From Morinoia aosen (lineage: Eukaryota > Arthropoda > Malacostraca > Amphipoda > Talitridae): DNA of 64,000 bases. The notes below the pieces were generated by a model. The model had not been told where the DNA came from, searched no databases, and saw only the letters and a program-made list of their open reading frames with translations. The stretch covers positions 41,560,075 through 41,624,074 of the forward strand of contig CM059564.1 in NCBI GenBank assembly GCA_030386875.1, read 5' to 3'. Positions 13,820 to 25,689 of this stretch are shown in pieces. A program made the translations under genes and the position numbers. Position 1 is the first letter of the stretch; every line of letters begins with the position of its first letter.

Positions 13820-16280
13820 GCTAACAGTGAATGAGATAGGCAATTGCATTCTCTTTAACAAGAAGCTAAAGCGAAAATCGTCCTCCAACTGTTTCTGCGT
13901 TTGTTTCTACCGCATGTGGTTCGGTAGTATTTCCTTCGAACTTTCAGTGTAATATTTGATTTTCAGGTAAAAATCTCCATTCGTTTTGCTCAATATCTAA
14001 TCCAAAAAATTTTTTAAAGGAATATCAGTATTGCTGCGTGATTTTTCAGCTCAAACTCTATGATGTAGGGTGAAAACTTGTAGGAACACTTTAAGATGGC
14101 TTTATTTTCTAAGATCGATGTGTGTGCAAGAAAAACGTCCTGTTCAGAAATAAACATAATTCGCAAATTTTGATAATTTTTGATAACAATTTTGATTTTG
14201 ATAACACAATTGTTATATTCAGATTTGCGTTGCTATTGCGGCAGCCTCAAAACGTTCAGCGGCAACAATTCAACTTTTATTGGGCAGTGCTAATATAAAT
14301 TGTTAACATGAAACATACTTCTGAGAAAACGCACCTCACGTTTGCTGCTTTGTTCCTGGTACCTTGGAGTCATAGAATCCAGCCCTTGTAGCTGCGTTTG
14401 GTGCGATGTCGCAAGTGTTCACTGGCAGCATTCTCGTTAATAAGAAACACAACCATTTTCAAGGGAAGTGTTTTGATGAAGTGATGCCCCAAAAGTTGAC
14501 TGACAGCATTTTGATTAATGAACCATCACAAGAGTTTTCAAGAGAAGACCGTTGGGAAAAAAATTATTCTCTTCTCTCCCCCGTCCTTTAATTGGATTAC
14601 AATACAAAGCGTAAGACGGACGAGCGAGCGCAATCTGGCGTTCGCTGAATAAATGCAAGACTGCGGTCCGGCGCGTCCAGTCTAGGGAGCGGATTCCTTG
14701 GTCAGCAAAAGGGCGTCTCAGCCCTGCCTCGTACGTCTGGCGATGTAGGAGGTCGTTGTCTCCGGCTACTTGCTCTGCATGCGCTTCGAATTCTTTATGT
14801 TTTCGCTTAATCATGGCTTGAGCGGAGATAATTCCTTTTTTTTTGTGATGATGACAGAAGCACAAGCAAACGTACTCTTATTAGGAGAACCAGCCGACGT
14901 ACAAGATGTTTCCCTTGAGAAAATGGGTTCAAAGATTGGTGGGACTTGTAACCAAAAGAAAAACAAGAGCTGCTACATTGTTCAACGGGAGAAGTAGAGA
15001 TGATTCCACTGTAAGGAGATCTTGTTCAATTCAAGACGTTAAACTCATCGCTTTTTGCAAGGACTTAGGCCCTGAAAGGAGCCGTAAAAGTGTTGAAAGC
15101 TCCAGGAGTAAAAACAGGCGCGCTGATCTTCAGTAATTTGGTAAAGGAGGTCGGCTCGAGACTTTACGATGCCTCGACCTGCGGAAACGGAGGTAATTTC
15201 TCGTTTGCGCGTTCTTCTTTGAGTTTACAGTGGAGACATTCATAGGGTCATCAACTATCCTTATCTCAGAGTGAAAAACACCGTTCTTTTTCCAATTCCC
15301 ATTAGACGCTGGGCTCGGTTAGGCTTTCGATGGTTTCGATGGAAGACTGAAGCACTTTTAGGAGAGTCAGTCAAGAATTCTAGTATATTCTTCAATTCAG
15401 TATCTTTAATCCTAGAATCACTAAATGCAGATTTAGCGTCTAGAGAATTTCAACGGCTTCACCTTTATGTGAAGGTGTAATGATTGTATTGTGTAAAATA
15501 TGGCTCACAATTTAATTTTACTAACAACATGAACACCTTTTTTACTCGCGTTCCAGAATTGAAACGAAATTTATTTTACCAACAATTTATCCTGAAAAAT
15601 TTCGTACCGATAGCTTGACTCTGAATGAATATTATCCCTACCTTCTTATTAATCGCGCTGGGTGCAACTTGAGCAAGAAAAAACTGTCTACGAAACTTTA
15701 AGATGGTACGACAATTATCAAGCGAACTTTTTTTATTTCCTTCTCATGGAGTCCTTCGGTTTCAGTCAGGAATGCAAACTCCATAAAACTTGCGGGGAGG
15801 ATTTTATTTTCTGACCCAAGTTGGTTTCATCAAATTTTTAGCGGCATAACTTTTAGAACTGTGAAGCCCACAAGGCCGCTTGTCAGTCCTCCATCTTTAA
15901 TTTGGAGGCTAATGAAGGAAGTGTCAAGAATGTGACAACACAAAAACCTACTCCAAAACTCCGGCCCTCGATAGACACCCCTGAGCTCAAATCAATTTAA
16001 CTTGTGTGAAAAAAAATCTTCGACCCACTCCAGCAAGAAGATTTGCTTCCTTTTTTTGGCTGAGGATGAAACTCTAGAGGATGAATGGAGAGAAGACCTG
16101 AGAGGAAGAAAAAGTGGATGAAGCTATTGAGGACCAGAGGAGAAGAACATCCGAGACATCCATTGTTCCTTGTTCATCTTCTTCTGAATTGGTAAAAAGT
16201 AAGAAACTAGCTAACAGTGATTGAATATATTGGTATCATTATGTTTTTTGGAGTCTATAACTAGTTTTAGAATAAAGCTA
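13820..16280. other. Noncoding stretch, no gene recognised
   Basis: There is a moderately GC-rich segment at 14590-14790. Overlapping frames of up to 116 codons lie on both strands, none with a recognisable domain. A purine-rich tract runs through 16060-16160. Confidence 0.45.
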
Positions 16281-16282
16281 CA

Positions 16283-16391
16283 ACCCAATCTAACTTTTTC
16301 GCTAGAACATGGATATTTTTCGCCGCCCATGTGAATTAATTATTTAGGCGGCGATAAACATGCATGCAGGCGGCGAAAAGTTAGACTGGGT
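16283..16391. mobile_element. 109-bp foldback / MITE-like element
   Basis: The terminal arms are inverted repeats. The left arm at 16283-16302 begins ACCCAATCTAAC and the right arm at 16373-16391 ends GTTAGACTGGGT. They differ by about one substitution and one indel. Nested inside are CGCCGCC and two copies of GGCGGCG, so the whole unit can fold into a hairpin. There is no coding capacity. It is probably a small nonautonomous DNA transposon, and no clear target-site duplication is visible. Confidence 0.6.
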
Positions 16392-16399
16392 ACTCTTGT

Positions 16400-17280
16400 T
16401 CATAAACTTTAGGGGATGGAAATAACGACTCATTTAATACGTGAAAGTTACGTTGCCTCGCGAGTATTAAGTTCGCCAGTCTCGAAGGGCAGTTCTCTAC
16501 TCTTTGACTAAGATCATGGTATTGATGCATCGAATTATCGTAAGTTGTTTACTCTCGTAGTAATGTTCGCTGATTGTAATCCAAGTGCAGGATCAAGGGG
16601 TTTCTAATCGAACACGATTTGATGCATTCAACCAAGCATTGACGCGCTCCGTGAGCAGTTTGAGACAGAGGTTTCTACGCTACGCGTGACGAATTTCCCT
16701 ATCAAAAGTCTTTATCCAGGGACAATCGGGGGAAAATCTTTCGCCGTAAGCAAGAGAATGCGTGGAGTTTTCTCGGTATACCAAGGTAGAATTTTTTATA
16801 TTCTTTTCACAGTTCTCAACATTCTTAACAGAATAAACTTCAAGTTTCGGCGCGCATTCAAAGCATCGTTCAATTTCTTTAGGGCGATCTAGAAATAGTA
16901 AGCTAATAGGCAGCGCTGAAAAACGAATGCTCCTGCTGGAGTAAAGTTCTCAAGAAGACGTTAAAAATTATTTCGACAGAAAAATTTTAATTACTATGAT
17001 AATATTTATATGGTCGTTATGAGCCACCATTACCCATGCAAGTTGCGAATTTTTTACTACAATTAGCATCTGGCAACCATGCAGGGTTGCCAGATTCTGA
17101 GTGGTATTTGCGCTCAAATTTTATTCGAAATAGCAGAAATGTGTTTTCATTCGAATAAAAGTATTAATGCATTATAAATCGAAACACAACCAAATCGGCG
17201 CATTATATTTTGCCAAGTTTATCATAAAATCAAGATTATCATAAAAAATTAAATCAGGCCCGTTTCTGTATACAGTGCTC
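16400..17280. other. Noncoding stretch, no gene recognised
   Basis: AT-rich sequence with only short open frames. The sequence 'ggcaaccatgcagggttgcc' at about 17074 is a small palindromic stem. Confidence 0.45.
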
Positions 17281-17440
17281 TCAATCACTTATTTTAGCTA
17301 ATGACATGGGTATTACGATATCCATGTGTGTATGTGTGTGTGTGTCAGTTAAGGATCCTTACTTTAAGATATTTCAAAAACCAATGATGTTTTCTACATC
17401 ATTTTCATTGTAAAGAAACTGTTTTTCTTTCTTTATTCCA
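17281..17440 (+). mobile_element. LINE 3'-end fragment, copy 1
   Basis: This fragment is homologous to the 3' ends at 20935-21092, 25530-25682 and 35296-35395. Shared landmarks are 'gacatgggta', 'ccatgtgtgtat', 'aagatatttcaaaaacca' and the terminal 'aaactgtttttctttcttt'. It looks like a heavily 5'-truncated copy of the CR1/L2-like LINE family in this window. It ends about 340 bp before the RT1 coding remnant. Confidence 0.7.
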
Positions 17441-17815
17441 CTCTGACGGCACTGCTCAACACAGAGCGAGCCAAATCAAGAAAGAAGGCAAGTGAGCTCT
17501 TTTTTGCCAATATTTCCGTATAAACGAGCGAATGAATTGCTTCACCCGACCGCGGGTTTGCTGGAGCCGAGTTGGACGACGATTTCTTCTCTTCTTCAAG
17601 TCTTTATTCCTCCTTTCTAGTTTCCGAATCCGAAAACCCGTTCTAATTAATTCCAAACAAATGAAACATTCTATGACGTTTTCTTTTGAAGTTTCTGGGT
17701 TTGTTTTTTGTTGTTCCTATGCAAAACTTAACAGTTTTAAGAACAGTAATTTTATAATCCAATTTATACATGCTTTTTTATTTGAAAACTTTCGTTAACG
17801 TTTGAGAATATTTCA

Positions 17816-19309
17816 TTGACAAGCCTTGTAGTTGGACATGATAGTATCAGTCTTCAATATATCAAAGACAGTTTCCCTGTTACAGCACCATTGATTCGTC
17901 TGATAATTAATACATCAATAGTAACCAACACGTTTCCAAACCAATGGAAACACTCCATTATTAGACCGTTGCATAAAAGTGGTGACCTAAAAACAGCATC
18001 AAACTACAGGCCCATCAGTCTTTTGCCTGTCATGTCCAAACTATTGGAGAAAGTGGTGACAAATCAACTGTCATTTCACCTGGACGAGTCAAATCTACTC
18101 CACCAAAATCAATATGCCTATAGAAGAAATACCAGCATTCAAGACGCTCTGCTCAATATATCTGAAAAAATATACAGTGACATCGATCAAAAGAATGTAA
18201 CACTCTTGATGCTACTCGATCTCTCTAAGGCGTTCGATAGCGTCGAACATAAAAGACTTCTACGTAAAATACTGAACTTGGGAATAGACACGCAATGGTT
18301 TGAAAGTTACTTGTCAAATCGATCTCATGCAGTCCACATAGAAAACAAATTGTCCCCATTCATTCAAAACAATTTTGGTGTTCCCCAAGGATCCATTCTT
18401 GGTCCGCTACTGTTTTCTATTTTCATTAATGACTTCCCTCCAATGCCTTCTAACACACGGATCTCAATGTATGCAGATGATGTTCAAATTGCAATAACAA
18501 GTGCTGTATCGGAAATACCACAGACGCAAATTAAAGCTGAAACTTTACTGACTAGCCTGAAATCATGGTACGACCGAAATGGTCTGAAATTAAATGCTAA
18601 TAAAACACAATGCATTGTTTTTGGATCCAAAGATGCAATTTAAAAAACTTCAGATCTTACTCTTGCAGTTGGAAATGATAAAATTAATGCATCAGAAAAA
18701 GTTAAAAATCTAGGTATCTGGTTCGATAGAAATATGTCCTTCAAATCTCACGTTGAGACTACTTGCAACAAAATCTACGGAACTTTAATGTTTTTTCATC
18801 GTATGAAAAGTATGCTAGACGAAAAAAACAGATTATTAGCCATTCAATCCCTTGTATTATCGCGCATTGACTACTGCAGCCTAGTATGGGGAGACTTACC
18901 TCAATACCTTCAAAGGGAGTTACAAAAATGCATGAATTTTGCAGCCAAGGTGGTATGCAACGGTAATTTCAAAAGAAGTGATCACGTAACCCCTCTCCTC
19001 AATAAACTCGGCTGGATTCCTATCCAAGAAAGGCTCCTCATGCAGAAGGCCCAATACGTATTCTCCTCGTTATATCTTCCTCAGAGCAATGCTGAGATAG
19101 TGCGGTTCCATCCACCCACTGTAACCAATCAAAAACCGAACAGAAACAATAATGTCTTAGTAAACTATCGTTCATCTCACTTAGGGCAGAAGGCTCTGTC
19201 CATATCAGGCGCCTTACTGTGGAACAAACTTTCCCTGAGTATTAAAGTCCCTCAAAGACCGAGAGAATTTAAAGCCAAAATAACTCGACATCTTGTGTCT
19301 CAAAAATAA
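17816..19309 (+). pseudogene. LINE reverse transcriptase ORF with one nonsense codon
   Basis: This is the reverse transcriptase of a non-LTR retrotransposon, which would copy its own RNA at a nicked target. Seen in the 5' part (275 residues) are NYRPISLLP at about 63-71, motif A LLDLSKAFD at 133-141 with catalytic Asp135, FGVPQGS at 187-193, and YADD at 219-222 with the catalytic Asp pair. The C-terminal part has the 'LSRIDYCSLVWG', 'HVTPLL', 'LGWIPI' and 'LLWNKL' signatures of CR1/L2-group ORF2 ends. A TAA at 18641-18643 interrupts the frame, but the same frame reads on to the natural stop at 19307-19309. Apart from that stop it is intact from RT domain 0 onward. The N-terminal endonuclease is missing, and the initial TTG is not a real start. 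Confidence 0.85.
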
Positions 19310-19489
19310 TTCTTAGTTACAGAACATACTGAATAAGTACTGACGAATCTCATTTGCCTGGTATCTCCATTGCTGAACAATCTCCCTCGCTCATTGTTTT
19401 ATAATTCAAGACATCACACAACAGTTTTGAAGTATGCGCAGGTATTGTGATTTGACCGCTATACGTTGTCATTTGCAAACATGCTTACT

Positions 19490-20604
19490 TGTATATGTGC
19501 GTACGTATATAGGTGTATGTGCGCATATGGGTGTGTATATGTGCACGTACACCTGTGTGCACTAGAGTAGATAAACCAGTCGAAGGTTGCATTTTATGTC
19601 ATTCCTCTCCGTTTCTGTGCAAGCATCAAACTAGACCGTCATGGTACCTATGTGCGTGTGTGTTTATCAATTGCAGACATTCTGCACCATATTACAAAGA
19701 TAATAGGTTTTTCCTAATATGAAATTGTAAAGCATCCATGTAAAAAAATAAAACAAATTCGTTGTGTGTTCATCCATTTATACTGCAGTAATATGCTTAT
19801 TCTGCTTATAGTTATATGCTTATAATAATGTGATACCTATGTATGTTCATCAATTGCCGAAAATTTGCGCCAAATTTCGAAGATAATGTGATTTTTTTCT
19901 AATATGAAACCTTTATAGGACATTAATGTTTTCTTACTCACGTCCCACAATCGTTTTCATGTTTCTGACTTTAGGTAGACTGTTTTGTGCCACTATTTTT
20001 AGTACAAAATTTTATAAAATTCATGCTATAGTAAAAGATATTTTCTCCGTTTCCCTCGATTAGAATTCTGGTTTATACTGACTAGTTTACGCTGATATTT
20101 GCGCACATGCTGACTTGTGTATATGTGTACGTGTGCACGCTATGCGTATGACACTCTGTAGAATGCGTATGTATTGCCTCGATGCATAGAAATGCATTTG
20201 TGTATGCTTACGAGTTTGGTGTAAGTATGTGCGTGGGTATGTGTGTGCATGTGTATGTGTATATATTTACATTTATACGTGCGCATATGTGTGTACTAAA
20301 CTGACAACTAGCATTTTACTAGAGATAATGGTTTTTTTTCTGTGCACTCTCAACTTGTAACATTGCCTAACTCGTCATCTCTTTATTATTGTAAAGCATT
20401 CATGTAAAAACTATACACTTGTTGTGCGATCATCCATTTATATTTAAATAAATAGGTTATTAACTAATTACCGTTATGTTAAAATTGTTGAATCAGAAAT
20501 ACAAAACTTATAATCTTCTTGGTCCTCATGCTTATGTGTACATGTATGTATACATATATGTATATATATATATATGTATATATATATATGTATATTTATA
20601 TATG

Positions 20605-20636
<32 letters not shown>

Positions 20637-20720
20637 GATATATGCACACATACATACGTATGTGTACGTATGTGTGTATGTGGATATATATTTATATATA
20701 TATATTTTTTCATGTTTCCT
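19490..20720. repeat. TG/TATG microsatellite tracts in LINE 3' region
   Basis: Purine-pyrimidine alternating tracts (tatgtgcgtacgta, tatatatgtata, tgtgtgtg) occur at about 19490-19560, 20110-20290 and 20530-20712. The last is almost pure TA/TG/TATG. Open frames of up to 112 codons on both strands here are composition artefacts. Confidence 0.8.
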
Positions 20721-20934
20721 TAAAATGACACTTGTGAACATTGACGAAACAAGCGATTTCATATATTATTTCCTGGCGTCGAGAATTGCGAAGCTTTATG
20801 TCATGTACATGTAAACTGTCAAAAGTGTTTTCACCTCACAATGAAAATGCATCGTCCATGAAATTGTGTTATCTCTTATAATTATCATTACGTGTATTAT
20901 CAAATGTAGATTAAGCTAGATTAGGAGTACATTG

Positions 20935-21092
20935 CCCTCAATCATTTTTTTTCGACTAGTGACACGAGTTTTACAATACTCGTGTGTGTGTATCATCTAA
21001 GTGTATTAATTTTAAGATATTTTAAAAACCATTGATGGTACTTTTGTACCATCTCTATTGGAAATAAACTGTTTTTCTTTCTTTTCTTTGTA
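20935..21092 (+). mobile_element. LINE 3'-terminal module, copy 2 (end of RT1)
   Basis: It shares 'ctcaatca', 'actcgtgtgtgtgtat', 'aagatattttaaaaacca' and 'ggaaataaactgtttttctt' with the other 3'-end copies. The AATAAA-like 'gaaataaac' just before the T/C-rich tail is in the position expected for the element's 3' terminus. Confidence 0.7.
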
Positions 21093-21099
21093 AGCAATA

Positions 21100-21425
21100 T
21101 GAGTGTTTTGTAATATTGTTCTTAAAGTACAAAGGGACCCCTTAAGGAGGCATATTTGCTCCAGAATCCTCTAGTTTCAAAATCAAAAACTTCTAAAGCC
21201 TCTAAAAACCAGACGTTAACGCAGCTCAAAACTCACGCCAGCGACCTGCTCCACCTTCATCTGCATACGTAAAAAACTGCGCCGGCTTCATGTTTCTGCA
21301 GATTTTGCATCCTGCTGTCAAATCCAGCACTGTTGGATTCTGTTTAGTTTTCCGCGCCCGGTTGCAGCTTGTTAGCGCCGCTGTTGCTGTGAAAGAAAGA
21401 AAAAGAAAAACAGTTCATCTCCAAT
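21100..21425. other. Noncoding stretch
   Basis: Moderate GC with no recognisable domain. It includes 'gggaccccttaagga', a small palindromic segment near 21132. Confidence 0.4.
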
Positions 21426-21429
21426 ACAA

Positions 21430-21580
21430 AACACAGCTGATGTGCGTCGTGGAAGCTGATGCGCGTCATCGAAGCTAAAGCGCGTCATGGAAGCTGATGT
21501 GCGTCACGTGATGTGCGTCGTGGAAGCTGATGTGCGTCACGCGATGTGCGTCGTGGAAGCTGATGTGCGCCGTAGCTCAA
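21430..21580. repeat. GTGCGTCGTGGAAGCTGAT minisatellite
   Basis: Irregular units of about 18-33 bp share 'gtgcgtcgtggaagctgat' and 'gtgcgtcacg'. The array ends about 40 bp before the SINE. Confidence 0.75.
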
Positions 21581-21617
21581 TCCAGACTGGCCAGATTAGT
21601 GTTTCTAGTCGCCCTGG

Positions 21618-21795
21618 TCGCCGTGGCCGAGTTGTCAAGAACGCACCCTTCCGTGAAGTGGTTGGCAGTTCAAATCCCGGCGCTGCGCGGGGATTTCTCG
21701 CCGTTGGGTAAAGGGAGAACTCAGCCACAATTCCCCACTCTCCCCAGGTGTCGGAAATGGGTACCGGCTTGACCGGGGGTAACCGTCATTACATC
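21618..21795 (+). mobile_element. tRNA-derived SINE
   Basis: The 5' part carries a matching RNA polymerase III A box, TGGCCGAGTTG (21624-21634), and B box, GTTCAAATC (21668-21676), at tRNA-like spacing. This suggests a tRNA-Leu/Ser-type head. A tRNA-unrelated body follows, containing 'cgccgttgggtaaag', 'ccccactctccccagg' and 'gggtaccggcttgacc'. No proper acceptor stem closes around it, so it is a SINE and not a working tRNA gene. The 3' end is approximate. Confidence 0.7.
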
Positions 21796-21799
21796 TTGG

Positions 21800-22490
21800 T
21801 GTTAGATATTAGGCATATGAAAAACTAATGTACAAAATGATATGTATCACTTGATTGATTGGAGTATAGCATCCCTTTTTTCTTCGAAAAGATATTCAAG
21901 TTTCGGCTAACTTTAAACATAAACTGAATAGTCTTTATGATACACCGTCGCTCGAAAAAAATGAGAATTTGACTGAGAAAATAGTCTAGTAACCCTACTT
22001 CGGAGTAGCGAAAGGTATAATTTTTGACGATTTACAGATTTAAAAAAAATGTAGACGGCGACGAGCATAGCATTTTAGTGACAACAAGGCCTCGGAAGCT
22101 AGGGAGTTGTGAAGCCTCACTTCCTCTAGTAAAAAACAATATTCCTAACTCTCAAAAAAACAGCCACCAAATCTCTCAAGGAAATGCCACAGAATAATTT
22201 TATTTGTAATACTAATTACATCAGAACAAAAATCGTTCCAGTTTAACTAAGACATTTATTTTACTAGACTATGAGTGAGGTATCGTAATATTTCCAGAAG
22301 AGCAGTCGCTTTGTAATCCAGCTGTGCTCGAGTCTGGACTAATACCAATTATCATTTGAGTCATAGAAGCAAATAAGATTTCTCTGCAGCAGGCCAAGAA
22401 GCAAATCCCAGTAATGATATCGATGCCGATGTACGACTGCGTCTTGCCTTTGTGACGCCTTTCTCGATGAGCGAAAGTGGAGACTGTATT
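21800..22490. other. Noncoding stretch, no gene recognised
   Basis: AT-rich sequence with no domain and no strong repeat. Confidence 0.4.
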
Positions 22491-22494
22491 CCAA

Positions 22495-23065
22495 AGATTG
22501 TAGGGGAAACCAACCCAAAGACTGTAGGGAAGCTAACCCAAAGACTGTAAAGGAAGCCAACCCAAAGACTGTAAAGGAAGCCAACCCAAAGACTGTAAGG
22601 AATCCAACCCAAAGACTGTGAGGAATCCAACCCAAAGACTGTAAGGAAGCCAACCCAAAGACTGTAGGGAAGACAAGCACAAAAATTGTGGGAGACCAAC
22701 CCAAAAACTGGGAGACAAGCCCAAGGACCGTGGAAAGACAAATGCAGAGATCATGAGAGATCAACCCTAATACTGTGGGAGACAAGCCATAGACTTTGGA
22801 TGTCTAGCCCTCAGACTCTGGGATACGAGCTAAAAACTGTGGAAAAGACCAAAATACCAACTTAAAGACTGTGGGTATGACCAACCCAATGACTGTGGGA
22901 AACCAGCACAAACGTTCTGGGAGACACAAACCTCAAGACTGAGAAAGACCAGTTTAAAAAGTGAGGGAGATGCCAATTCAATGACTTAGATTGACGTAAA
23001 GCTAAAAAGCTGTAGGAGACCAGCTCGAAAATTGTGAAAACTAGCCCGACGACTGTGGGCATCGT
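22495..23065. repeat. About 24-bp minisatellite, some 20 copies
   Basis: The unit is 'aacccaaagactgtaaggaagcc'-like. It is well conserved at 22500-22670 and decays to 'gacca..ctgtgggaga' versions out to about 23065. Minus-strand open frames with repeating 'SLWVGF' are artefacts of this array. Confidence 0.85.
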
Positions 23066-23069
23066 CTAT

Positions 23070-24560
23070 CCAAAGGCTGTGGAAGAAGCGAGGTCCCGAC
23101 AATATCCTAACGAGTCCGCTACGAACGAGGGCGCCGAACCCCTTCATGCTGCTAAGGCCGGGCCACATCCGAGCTTAGTGTTTCTCTTCTTCAGTGCGTA
23201 GAAAAGCAAATTTGAAAAGGTACAAGTTACAGAGGATTATACTGTCGTTTTTAATTGCGCGTACACTCTAATAGCCGTGTGAACAGCGTAAGATGAGACC
23301 GCATTAACCTCGCTTGAATAGCATGAATATTCTAAGCGCCACAGACGACCAAACCAGATACTATTAAAGTGTATAACAAATTGATACAGGCTTGCGGCGC
23401 AGTTTTTCAATTCATTAAAAACTGGAAACGATACCGGCATCTCTTTCTTATTCTTAGTGATACCCGAAGTAAAACACGAAAAGATTGTGCGGAAAATAAC
23501 GTGCTTCGAATAAACTTTTTTGGAAATTTTCACTCATCGAATGCAAATGAAATATTCAAAAATATCTGAATGAGAATGACTGACCCATTTCAAATCTAGC
23601 GGCCTCCATCGATAGTTGAAAGCAGTTAGAAATACGGAGTGTCGTAGTAATTTTCTCTCGGAACCAAAACTGCCACTTCCAGAGCAATCATCTAATCTCA
23701 AATGAGCTAAAACGGAGGCTTTTATAGCGCGGTGGCGTGCCGACCTCCAAAGAAGGCAATTATCGCGCGGTAATGAAGCGTGGGGCGGCGAAGAAGAGCT
23801 CTCAGAGAACGTAATATAGCGTAAAAAAGCCCAATCTCAACCAATTGCTTCCACAATAGTTTCTCTGATGAACTTCAGTCCTGAATGATGTTTAGTTTTC
23901 AGCCTCATTATTCGGGAACCCACGCTTTAGTGATAGTTATTCAAGGAAGGAGTTAAGTTATAGCAGAAGTTTTTCAAGTTAGAATCCACGTTACAAAGTA
24001 ATTATTCAATTCTGAAGCCACGTGGCTGGGAAATTATTTAATTTGAGAGCACGTTACAGTCGAAACACTTCAGTTCAAAATCTTTACAGGAGCGGATTAT
24101 ATGCAATTTAAAAAGCTCCTTAACTTCGAACCCGAATATTCTACCAATTTTACATTTAAAGTGCTCTTTGATACACTGCTTTTCTTAACACTTGAATATC
24201 TTAATATTTCGCATTTAATACTCTGCACGTGTGAGGGATTCTAAACCTCTACTGCCGACACATTACTCTCATGAAACAAGCGCGTCTGAGTACGGAGTTC
24301 CTATACTACGATAATAGTCTCATCTCCACGTACTTGTTCACATTTCCAGTGTACTTATTGGCGGAGTCAAAGCTATGCGAGTGATCTTATTAAAGCATTC
24401 CTGGAACGTGATTAACAGCATTTTTCACTCGCATGATAAAATTGCTAAATAAAACTCGTTTTTTAAGACTCTAAATTACGCCAGACAGATGAAGAAAAAA
24501 GTAGGAGGACGTGACCCACTTAAAAACTTTTTTTGTTTGAAGTCCCGAATTGTGCACTTC
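23070..24560. other. Noncoding stretch, no gene recognised
   Basis: A GC-raised segment at 23700-23830, containing 'tatcgcgcggtaatg', stands out from AT-rich flanks. No coding exon is evident. Confidence 0.4.
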
Positions 24561-24584
24561 CGCTTGCCACGATTTTGCTGCCCG

Positions 24585-24815
24585 GTTTAATGACATCATC
24601 AGCAAGTCACATGCCACTGAGTCTTCAAATTCTTTCCTCTTTAAAACACTTAGAATGTTTAATGGCATCTGTTTAATAACATCAGCAGGTCACTTGCCAC
24701 TGACTTCTCAAATTCTTTACGTTATAAATCAATCAAAATGATTAATGACATCTGTTTAATGACATCAGCAGGTCCCATGCCACTGAGTCTTCAAATTCTT
24801 CACGTTTTAAATCAC
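24585..24815. repeat. About 81-86 bp tandem repeat, 3 copies
   Basis: Each unit carries 'aatgacatcagcaggtca', 'tgccactga' and 'cttcaaattctt'. Copies start near 24589, 24675 and 24756. Confidence 0.8.
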
Positions 24816-25525
24816 TTTCGTCAGGAAGTATGAGAGCTCTCCTGCGCTGGCATGTAAATGGCCACCCCGAGCTCCGTCTCTTTGCAGCGGTCCCAAACTT
24901 GGGCGAACGAGACCTTGCCGCCAGGAAATGAAGGCTTTGATGCTTCGGGATTGCCATTTAGGAAATAAAATGAGACACTCCCCAAAAAAGACGATATCGT
25001 GACGCTCAGTGACATATTTCATGGGTCAGCTGAGGCAATAAAAAGACGTTTCGAAGCAACAGTCCCAAATTACAGCAGCATGAATGCGATAAAATTATGA
25101 AAATTTGTCTCTTCTCGACCTGTAAGTGCCGAATGCGGTTGGAAAAATTCGAGAGAGTGGTTTGAGAAATTTTAAAATTCTTTTGATGAGAAAAGAGAAT
25201 TGCTTTTTGATTGATAAACGTTTTGTGAAGAAATAGCCCTTACGAAGGGCTCTTTCCTGTCTTTTTAAAAATTCGTCAGAACTCTTTGATACAGTGATTT
25301 TGATTTTGGTGATATTTTACCTTTCTGCACATGGTTTAAATGCCGTGACACAATGTCATATACAGTCATAATGATTTTGTACAGTCATGCATGCAATCCG
25401 AAGGGATATCCTATGCGCTGTTCAGAGTCTTTTGCACTATTACGCATACGATATGGAGACTTTTTTGTATTTACATGCATTGTCAAACTAGATACGCAAC
25501 AAAGGGAATACATTTTTCCATGCTT
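24815..25525. other. Noncoding stretch
   Basis: There is a moderately GC-rich segment at 24830-25050 with overlapping short frames on the minus strand. No family is recognised. Confidence 0.4.
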
Positions 25526-25529
25526 TTCT

Positions 25530-25682
25530 CTCAATCACTTGTTTCGACTATTGACATGGGTACTCAAATACCCATGTGTGTATATTAACCAAGGATCTTT
25601 ATGTCAAGACATTTGAAAAACCAGTAGGGTTTTGTGTCCTCTATAATAACAACAAACTATTTTTTTTTCTTTTTCTTTCTAT
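25530..25682 (+). mobile_element. LINE 3'-end fragment, copy 3
   Basis: It shares 'ctcaatcacttgtttcgact', 'gacatgggtact', 'acccatgtgtgtat' and 'catttgaaaaacca', and ends in a T-rich 'tttttctttttctttct' tail. No reverse transcriptase lies upstream, so this is a short 5'-truncated insertion. Confidence 0.7.
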
Positions 25683-25689
25683 TGCACAG

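Larger units (their letters stand above)
17786..21095 (+). mobile_element. 5'-truncated CR1/L2-like LINE (RT1 copy)
   Basis: The element consists of a reverse transcriptase ORF remnant (17816-19309), a long 3' region and a terminal 3' module (20935-21092) that recurs elsewhere in the window. There is no ORF1 and no apurinic endonuclease domain, so 5' truncation at or before about 17786 is inferred. The 3' region repeats itself: 'agcatccatgtaaaaa' near 19731 recurs as 'agcattcatgtaaaaa' near 20395. TG-rich microsatellite tracts recur near 19500, 20110-20290 and 20530-20710. The end at 21095 is inferred from the (TTTC)-like tail. Confidence 0.7.

Noticed and set aside
20474-20814. Tyr/Ile-rich frames on both strands
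   Set aside because: Composition artefact of a TA/TG microsatellite.
21618-21695. Functional tRNA gene
   Set aside because: A and B boxes are present but no closed acceptor stem or convincing anticodon arm was found, and a SINE-type body follows.
22339-22785. Minus-strand frames with repeated LGW/SLWVGF
   Set aside because: Translation of the degenerate 24-bp minisatellite.
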